From the NCBI RefSeq assembly GCF_030409215.1, contig NZ_JAUFPL010000032.1:530011-594010 (forward strand): DNA of 64,000 bases. The letters are read 5' to 3'. The notes beneath the pieces are model-generated. The model saw only the letters and a program-made list of their open reading frames with translations, searched no databases and had not been told where the DNA came from. Position numbers and translations under genes: made by a program. Shown here piece after piece: positions 57,223 through 64,000 of this stretch. Positions within the stretch are counted from its first letter, which is position 1. Each line of letters opens with the position of its first letter. The DNA is from Halomonas ramblicola (lineage in GTDB: Bacteria; Pseudomonadota; Gammaproteobacteria; Pseudomonadales; Halomonadaceae).

Positions 57223-58160
57223 TCGGCGTGCCTGCGGCTCGGGTGAACCCCTTGCGTACGCTCTCCCGGCGGCAGCAGGGGCTGCTGTTCACCGGTGGCG
57301 GGGCGTTGATCATGTCCCCGGATGCCCTGCTCATCAAGCTCGCCGCCCTGCCCGACGCCGAGATCCTGATGTGGCGGGGCTTCCTCTCGGCGCTGGGGTT
57401 CCTGCTGATCGCCGTGGTGCGTCACGGCCGCGGGACCCTGGGCGTCTACCGTCGCTGCGGCGGCACGGGCATCGCCGTGGCGCTGCTGTTCAGCCTGACC
57501 ACCTGCGGCTTCGTGCTGGGCAACCAGTACACCAAGGCCGGCAACGTGCTGATGATCCTGGCCGCCTCGCCGCTGATCGCCGCGCTGCTCTCCCGGCTGA
57601 TCCTGGGCGAGCGGTTGCCGCGGCGCACCTGGCTGGCCATCGGCGCCTGCATGCTCGGCATCGGCATGATCGTGATCGACGATGCCGGCGTCGGTTCCTG
57701 GGTGGGCAACGGCTTCGCGCTGATGGCGGCCACTACCCTCGCCCTCAACTTCACCCTCTGCCGGCGGCGTCCCGGCGTGGACATGAGCCCGATGCTGGTG
57801 TTCAACGGCCTGATCGTGGGCAGTGGCGGGGCGCTGGTCCTGCTGCTCGGGGGCGGCGTGCCGTTCCCCGAGCTGGAGCGCTGGCTGCTGGTGGTGCTGC
57901 TCTGCCTGGTCATCGTGCCGGCGGGCGTGACCCTGCTGCAGCGTGGCCCCCTCTACCTGCCCGCCGCCGAGGTCGGCCTGCTGCTGCTCCTGGAGGTGGT
58001 GGTCGGCACCCTCTGGGCCTGGTGGATCCTCCACGAACAACCCTCGCCGCTGGCCTTCGTGGGGGGTGGCCTGGTGCTGGGCACCCTGGTGGCGAAGGGC
58101 CTCTACGACCGGCGGCTGGAGCTGAGGCAGCGCCGCCTCGGTGCCGGGCTCGATCCCTGA
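57219..58160 (+). CDS. EamA/DMT-family transporter
   Basis: A 313-residue membrane protein with ten predicted helices in two EamA repeats (WRGFLSALGFLLIAVV in the first half; GAALVLLLG... region and AAEVGLLLLLEVVVGTLWAW in the second). Members export amino acids or metabolites. The start overlaps the SDR stop as ATGA, and it ends the operon 13 bases before the convergent dctM. Confidence 0.82.
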   Translation: MIGVPAARVNPLRTLSRRQQGLLFTGGGALIMSPDALLIKLAALPDAEILMWRGFLSALGFLLIAVVRHGRGTLGVYRRCGGTGIAVALLFSLTTCGFVLGNQYTKAGNVLMILAASPLIAALLSRLILGERLPRRTWLAIGACMLGIGMIVIDDAGVGSWVGNGFALMAATTLALNFTLCRRRPGVDMSPMLVFNGLIVGSGGALVLLLGGGVPFPELERWLLVVLLCLVIVPAGVTLLQRGPLYLPAAEVGLLLLLEVVVGTLWAWWILHEQPSPLAFVGGGLVLGTLVAKGLYDRRLELRQRRLGAGLDP

Positions 58161-58173
58161 AAGGCGCCGCGCC

Positions 58174-59457
58174 TCAGTTGCCCTGCACCCTGGTGAGGTC
58201 GGGCAGCCAGGTGACGATGCCCGGGAAGGCGACCAGGATCACCAGGACCACCAGCAGGGCGCCGTAGTAGGGCAGCATGGCGCGGACCAGCTGCTGCATG
58301 GAGACCTTGCCCACGCCGCAGCCGACGTAGAGGCAGGTGCCCACCGGCGGCGTCAGCAGGCCGATGCCCAGCACGAAGGCCATCAGCACCCCGAAGTAGA
58401 CCGGGTCGATGCCCACCGAGGTGACGATCGGCATGAGCATCGGCGCCATGATCACCATGGCCGGGGTGAGGTCCATCACGAAGCCCACCAGCAGCAGCAG
58501 TCCGGCGACGATCAGCAGCAGCAGGAAGGGATCCTGGGTGATCGCCTGCACCTGGGAGACCAGCGTCTGGGGCACCATGTTGATGGTCAGGAACCAGGCG
58601 ATCACCGTGGCGAACGCCAGCAGCAGCAGCACCATGCCGGTCAGCCGCGCGGTGCGGATCAACATGCCCCACAGCTCGCGGACGTGGAACTCGCGATAGA
58701 CCACCAGCGAGATGAACAGCGAATAGAGCAGCGCCGCCACGGCCGCCTCGGTGGCGGTGAAGACCCCGGCGATGATCCCGCCGACCACGATCACCGGCAG
58801 CACCAGCGCCAACCAGGCGGCCTTGAAGGCCTGCCACAGCACGTCGAGGCGAAACTTGCGGGTCTGCCCGGAGTGCTCGAGGCTGGCCATGATGAAGGTG
58901 GTGACCATCAGCGCGAAACCGATCAGGATGCCCGGCACGATGCCGGCGATGAACAGGCGACTGATCGAGGTCTCGGTGACGATCCCGTAGAGGATCAACG
59001 GGATCGATGGCGGAATGATGATCCCGATCACCGACGAGACGGTATTGATGGCGGTGGCATGAGGCGCGGTATAGCCCTGCTGCTTCATGGAGGGAATCAT
59101 CATGGCGCCGGTGGCGGCGGTGTCCGCCACGGCGGAGCCGCTGATGCCGCCGAAGAACATCGAACCGGTGATCGCCACCTGGCCGAGGCCGCCGCGGATG
59201 AAGCCCACCAGCGCCCCGGCGAGGTCCATCAGGCGCCGGGCGATGCCGCCGGTACTCATCACCTCGCCGACCAGGATGAAGAAGGGGATGGCGAGCAGCG
59301 GGAAGCTGTTGACGCCGCGCACCGACTGCTCGACCAGGATCGACAGCGGCACGCCGGATAGCAGCGCCATGACCAGGGCGGCGATGCCCAGGCCGAAGGC
59401 GATCGGCAGGCCGATGATGATGGAGGCGAAGAGGATGCCCAGGAAGATCCACAGCAT
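58174..59457 (-). CDS. dctM: TRAP transporter large permease DctM (fuconate-linked)
   Basis: A 427-residue DctM permease with LLAIPFFILVGEVMSTGGIA, GGISGSAVADTAATGAMMIP, SSVIGIIIPPSIPLILYGIV and LLTPPVGTCLYVGCGVGK. It lies three bases after dctQ. Of the three DctM proteins here it has the most divergent first loop. Confidence 0.92.
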   Translation of the reverse strand: MLWIFLGILFASIIIGLPIAFGLGIAALVMALLSGVPLSILVEQSVRGVNSFPLLAIPFFILVGEVMSTGGIARRLMDLAGALVGFIRGGLGQVAITGSMFFGGISGSAVADTAATGAMMIPSMKQQGYTAPHATAINTVSSVIGIIIPPSIPLILYGIVTETSISRLFIAGIVPGILIGFALMVTTFIMASLEHSGQTRKFRLDVLWQAFKAAWLALVLPVIVVGGIIAGVFTATEAAVAALLYSLFISLVVYREFHVRELWGMLIRTARLTGMVLLLLAFATVIAWFLTINMVPQTLVSQVQAITQDPFLLLLIVAGLLLLVGFVMDLTPAMVIMAPMLMPIVTSVGIDPVYFGVLMAFVLGIGLLTPPVGTCLYVGCGVGKVSMQQLVRAMLPYYGALLVVLVILVAFPGIVTWLPDLTRVQGN

Positions 59458-59460
59458 GGC

Positions 59461-60048
59461 TTAGTCTCCGCGGTCGGATGAAGAAGGGTCGGGGGAGCGG
59501 ATCAGGCGCAGGCTCTGCGCGGCCCGCCACAGGGCCACGGCACCGATGACGAGCGCACAGATCACCACCGAGGCGTTGATCAGGTTCCAGGGGACGTCGA
59601 GGATGGCGGTGCGCCCGGAGGCCTTGACCATGACGTTGCCGCCGCCCCAGATCATCACCGCCATCAGGCCGGCAATGATTAGATGTTGCAGCATGTAGAG
59701 CACATGGGCGCCGCGTGGGGGAAGCTTGCGCACCAGGATATCCACCGCGATGTGTTCGTAGCGCAGGAAGGCCGCCGCGGCGCCGATGAAGATCATCCAG
59801 ATGAACAGCATGCGGGCCAGTTCGTCGGCCCAGGGCAGCGAGTGATTGAGCAGCGAGCGGCCCACCACGTTGGCCGAGACCGAGACGATCAGGGCCAGCA
59901 GGATCACGCCGATCAGGCGCTCCATCCACAGGGTCAGGACGCGGAACAGTGCGGGGCCCCGCCGCGCCTCGGGGTCGATCTCCAGCGGCCGCTGGTTGGG
60001 GTCGACCCGATACTCGGCGGGATCGGGCAGGGGGGATGATTCGGTCAT
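59461..60048 (-). CDS. dctQ: TRAP transporter small permease DctQ (fuconate-linked)
   Basis: A 195-residue small permease with a longer, charged N-terminal segment (about 35 residues) before the first helix. The motif LPWADELARMLFIWMIFIGA is the DctQ signature. It lies 70 bases after dctP and is closely coupled to dctM. Confidence 0.88.
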   Translation of the reverse strand: MTESSPLPDPAEYRVDPNQRPLEIDPEARRGPALFRVLTLWMERLIGVILLALIVSVSANVVGRSLLNHSLPWADELARMLFIWMIFIGAAAAFLRYEHIAVDILVRKLPPRGAHVLYMLQHLIIAGLMAVMIWGGGNVMVKASGRTAILDVPWNLINASVVICALVIGAVALWRAAQSLRLIRSPDPSSSDRGD

Positions 60049-60118
60049 CGTACACTCCAGGGCAATGACAGGGGGCCCTGCTGGCCCCCTGTCTCATGCC
60101 GGTGGTGGCGGGCGTGGA

Positions 60119-61198
60119 TCAGTCGCTGGTGGTCTCTTCGACGATGGCCTGGATCTCCTCGATCAGGTCCTCGCCGATCTCGGGGGCCCACTCCTCGTAG
60201 ACCGGCTGCACGGCCTCCTGGAAGGCGGCGATCTGGTCGTCATCGAGGCGGGTGATCTCCATGCCGCGCTCCTCGAGCTGCTTGCGCGACCAGTCGTCGT
60301 ACTCGGTGGCGAGCTGGATCTCGTACTCGGCGGACTGACGGGCGGCCTCCTGGACCAGCGCCTGGTACTCCTCGTGCAGGCCGTCCCAGGTGCTCTCGGA
60401 CATCATCAGGATGAACGGCGTGTAGACGTGGCGCGTCTCGGTGCCGTAGTCCTGCACCTCATAGAAGTTGGAAGTCAGGATGGTACTCCAGGGGTTCTCC
60501 TGCCCGTCGACCACGCCCTGCTCCATGGCCGAGAACAACTCACCGAAGGCCATGGGGGTGGGGTTGGCGCCAAGCGTCTCCCAGATCGACAGGTGGACGG
60601 GGTTCTCCATGGTACGGATCGTCAGCCCGCCGACGTCCATGCCGGCCACGTCCTCCGGGGACTCCACCGGGCGCGCGCTGTTGGAGAGCTGCCGGTAGCC
60701 GTTCTCGGAGAAGGCCAGCGCCTTGATGCCGCTGCCGTCGAAGGCGTCGAGCATTTCCTGAGCCACGTCGCTCTGCATCACCTCCACCGCGGCCTCGCGG
60801 GTGGGGAACAGGAACGGCAGGTCGAAGACCGCCAGTTCCTCGACATAGCTGGTGGCCGGCGAGGTGGACGGATAGGTCATGTCCAGGGTGCCGGTCTGCA
60901 GCATCTCCATCATCTGGACGTCGTCGCCGATCTGGCTGTTGGGGAAGATGTCCACGGTCAGGCGACCGTCGCTGCGCTCCTCGAGGATCTCGGCGAAGTA
61001 TTCGCTGGAGAGGTACTGCGGCGAGCTTTCCGCCAGGCCGATGCCCAGGCGGAAGTTATGGCTGCCGTGGTCGCCGACCTTGTCACCCTCGATGGCGGGC
61101 GGCTCGGAGAGGTCCGGGGTTTCCTGGGCCTGAACGAGGCCGGCGCCCAGGGTGGCGGCCCCGGCGAAGATAAGGGTGTTGCGCAAGAGTGTGCTCAT
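60119..61198 (-). CDS. dctP: TRAP transporter substrate-binding protein DctP (fuconate-linked)
   Basis: A 359-residue binding protein with a signal peptide (cleavage after VQAQ, near residue 24) and an acidic extension of about 25 residues before the DctP core. Core parts are VDIFPNSQIGDDVQMMEMLQ, GGLTIRTMENPVHLSIWETL (ligand arginine) and FSAMEQGVVDGQENPWSTIL. The start at 61198 has GGAAAGGAG upstream. The neighbouring L-fuconate dehydratase suggests an aldonate ligand. Confidence 0.9.
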   Translation of the reverse strand: MSTLLRNTLIFAGAATLGAGLVQAQETPDLSEPPAIEGDKVGDHGSHNFRLGIGLAESSPQYLSSEYFAEILEERSDGRLTVDIFPNSQIGDDVQMMEMLQTGTLDMTYPSTSPATSYVEELAVFDLPFLFPTREAAVEVMQSDVAQEMLDAFDGSGIKALAFSENGYRQLSNSARPVESPEDVAGMDVGGLTIRTMENPVHLSIWETLGANPTPMAFGELFSAMEQGVVDGQENPWSTILTSNFYEVQDYGTETRHVYTPFILMMSESTWDGLHEEYQALVQEAARQSAEYEIQLATEYDDWSRKQLEERGMEITRLDDDQIAAFQEAVQPVYEEWAPEIGEDLIEEIQAIVEETTSD

Positions 61199-61282
61199 GG
61201 AGTTCTCCTTTCCGGTTCCCGGCGATGTCGCGGGGAGGCGTGTTGGCGTTGTTGTGCAGGAATCACTATGGCGGAGTGTATG

Positions 61283-61295
61283 CTTGTATGACAAG
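61283..61295. promoter_or_regulatory. Candidate GntR/FCD-type operator
   Basis: CTTGTATGACAAG is a perfect 5-3-5 palindrome that fits the TTGT-NNN-ACAA pattern of FadR/FCD-subgroup GntR regulators. It lies 85 bases before the dctP start in the 255-base gap 61199-61453. The cognate regulator is not in this stretch; it may lie beyond the right edge or be the one at 48 kb. Confidence 0.6.
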
Positions 61296-61453
61296 TTTGC
61301 GAGGATGAAAAAACATCAACGCTCCCAGGCTTTTTCATGACTCACTTGAGAAGAGGAGCCTCATGGAGGCGCACGCCCACCAGCGACTTCAAGCGCCGCC
61401 TGCTGGCCGAGGCGCTGCGCGGTCTGGCCGGGCGCTTCCGGCCGGCCCGAGCC

Positions 61454-62884
<1,431 letters not shown>

Positions 62885-62885
62885 C

Positions 62886-64000
62886 TCAGGCCTCCTCCTG
62901 CCAGGCGGCACCCTCAGGATAGCGGTGCCGGGTCAGGGACTCGGGGTGCATGGTGATACTGTAGCCCGGCGCCTCGGGCACCCGGTAGCGGCCGCGCTCG
63001 ATCACCACCGGGTCGACGAAGTGCTCGTGCAGGTGGTCGACGTACTCCAGCACCCGCCCCTCGAGGCTGCCGGAGACGGCGATGTAGTCGAACAGCGAGA
63101 TATGCTGGGTGTACTCGCACAGCCCCACGCCGCCGCCGTGGGGGCAGATCGGCACGCCGAACTTGGCGGCCATCAGCGTCACCAGGATCACCTCGTTGAG
63201 CCCGCCCAGGCGGGCGGCGTCGAGCTGGCAGTAGTCGATGGCGTCGGCCTGGAGGAACTGCTTGAACATCACCTTGTTGTGGCAGTGCTCGCCGGTCGCC
63301 ACGCCGATCGGCGCGACGCGGTGGCGGATCTCGGCATGGCCGAGGATGTCGTCGGGGCTGGTGGGCTCCTCGATCCACAACGGGTCGAACTCGGCCAGCC
63401 GGCGCATCTTGCTTACCGTCTCGTCCACCTCCCAGACCTGGTTGGCGTCCATCATCAGCACGTTTTCCCGGCCGATCTCCTCGCGCAGCAGGGCGGCGCG
63501 GCGGGCGTCCTCGTCGAGGTTGCCGCCGATCTTCTGCTTGAAGTGGGTCCAGCCCTCGGCCAGGGCCTCCCGGGCCAGGCGGCGCACCTTGTCGTCACTG
63601 TAGCCGAGCCAGCCCGCCGAGGTGGTGTAGCCAGGATAGCCGTCGCGCTTCATCTCCGCCTCCCGGGCGGCCTTGCCCGCCTCCTGCCGGCGCAGCAGCG
63701 CGATGGCCTCCTCCGGGGTCAGGGCGTCGGTGACGAAGCGGAAGTCGAGGCAGCGCACCAGCTGCTCGGGGCTCATGTCCGCCAGCAGCTTCCACACCGG
63801 CTTGCCCTCGCGCTTGGCCCACAGGTCCCAGACGGCATTGACGATGGCCGCGGTGGCCAGGTGGATGGCGCCCTTGTCGGGGCCGATCCAGCGCAGCTGG
63901 CTGTCGCCGGTGATCTCGCGCCAGAAGGCGCCCATGTTCTCGGTGATGGAGGCCAGGGTGCGCCCCTCGATCAAGGGGGCCAGCGAGCGCACCGCGGTGA
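62886..64000 (-). CDS. L-fuconate dehydratase (enolase superfamily), 5' end outside window
   Basis: The visible 371 codons match the L-fuconate dehydratase group of the enolase superfamily. Catalytic lysine pair region is THFKQKIGGNLDEDARR; metal acids are in LMMDANQVWEVDE, LWIEEPTSPDD and GVATGEHCHNKVMFKQF; the catalytic histidine is in CPHGGGVGLCEYTQH, with EYVDHLHEHF after it. The enzyme turns L-fuconate into 2-keto-3-deoxy-L-fuconate. The reading frame runs off the right edge without its N-terminus (about 60 residues missing), so the GTG at 63992 is internal. Confidence 0.9.
   Translation of the reverse strand, partial: TAVRSLAPLIEGRTLASITENMGAFWREITGDSQLRWIGPDKGAIHLATAAIVNAVWDLWAKREGKPVWKLLADMSPEQLVRCLDFRFVTDALTPEEAIALLRRQEAGKAAREAEMKRDGYPGYTTSAGWLGYSDDKVRRLAREALAEGWTHFKQKIGGNLDEDARRAALLREEIGRENVLMMDANQVWEVDETVSKMRRLAEFDPLWIEEPTSPDDILGHAEIRHRVAPIGVATGEHCHNKVMFKQFLQADAIDYCQLDAARLGGLNEVILVTLMAAKFGVPICPHGGGVGLCEYTQHISLFDYIAVSGSLEGRVLEYVDHLHEHFVDPVVIERGRYRVPEAPGYSITMHPESLTRHRYPEGAAWQEEA

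Noticed and set aside
61337-61453. Frame with WRRTPTSDFKRRLLAEAL, weakly like an IS3-type OrfA N-terminus
   Set aside because: Too short and with no supporting motif, inverted repeat or second frame.

Overview
The window is high-GC DNA that is almost fully coding. It suggests a halophilic gammaproteobacterium of the Halomonas type. The grounds are the glnA - DUF4124 gene - glnL - glnG order, the BipA and YciH types, and the many TRAP and TTT carboxylate transporters. No rRNA, tRNA, CRISPR array or complete insertion sequence was seen. The assignment rests on gene content only.

Layout. 1-0.4 kb: a HicB-type antitoxin and a fragment of a serine recombinase. 0.4-5.8 kb: a minus-strand operon for a sodium symporter plus LivG, LivF, LivH and LivM, without a substrate-binding protein. 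5.9-8.9 kb: a small unknown protein, bipA and a glycosyltransferase-like gene. 8.9-14.3 kb: the nitrogen regulon core, with glnA and glnLG each preceded by a sigma-54 promoter and NtrC sites. 14.4-19.6 kb: HMG-CoA lyase, a class III CoA-transferase and a TctCBA-type transporter. 19.6-27 kb: a Phd/ParE-type toxin-antitoxin pair and a complete four-gene Wadjet (JetABCD) anti-plasmid system. 27-32.3 kb: dgt, an RNase I with an altered active site, a NERD membrane protein, a sirtuin, YciH and a HAD phosphatase.

From 32.4 to 48.8 kb lies a catabolic island for rare sugar acids. A LacI-type regulator, with two overlapping operators, faces a D-erythronate/L-threonate operon (ltnD, otnK, otnI, denD). 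In that operon otnC seems reduced to a 30-codon scar. Next come a TRAP operon with three dehydrogenases and a convergent operon with an acid-sugar kinase, a RuBisCO-like protein and a D-apionate oxidoisomerase-like enzyme. A GntR/FCD regulator sits beside the latter. A 63-bp promoter/operator element, 61/63 identical, lies in front of both the TRAP operon and the RuBisCO-like operon, which ties them into one regulon, probably for D-apionate.

From 48.8 to 58.2 kb an IclR regulator separates two arms: thiolase / acyl-CoA ligase / tandem DUF296 protein, and TRAP transporter / SDR / EamA exporter. Together they look like a self-contained pathway for a beta-hydroxy acid of unknown identity. From 58.2 kb to the end, a third TRAP transporter lies downstream of an FAD-linked hydroxyacid dehydrogenase and an L-fuconate dehydratase that runs off the window. 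The overall picture is a marine or saline bacterium that lives on sugar acids from plant or algal cell walls.
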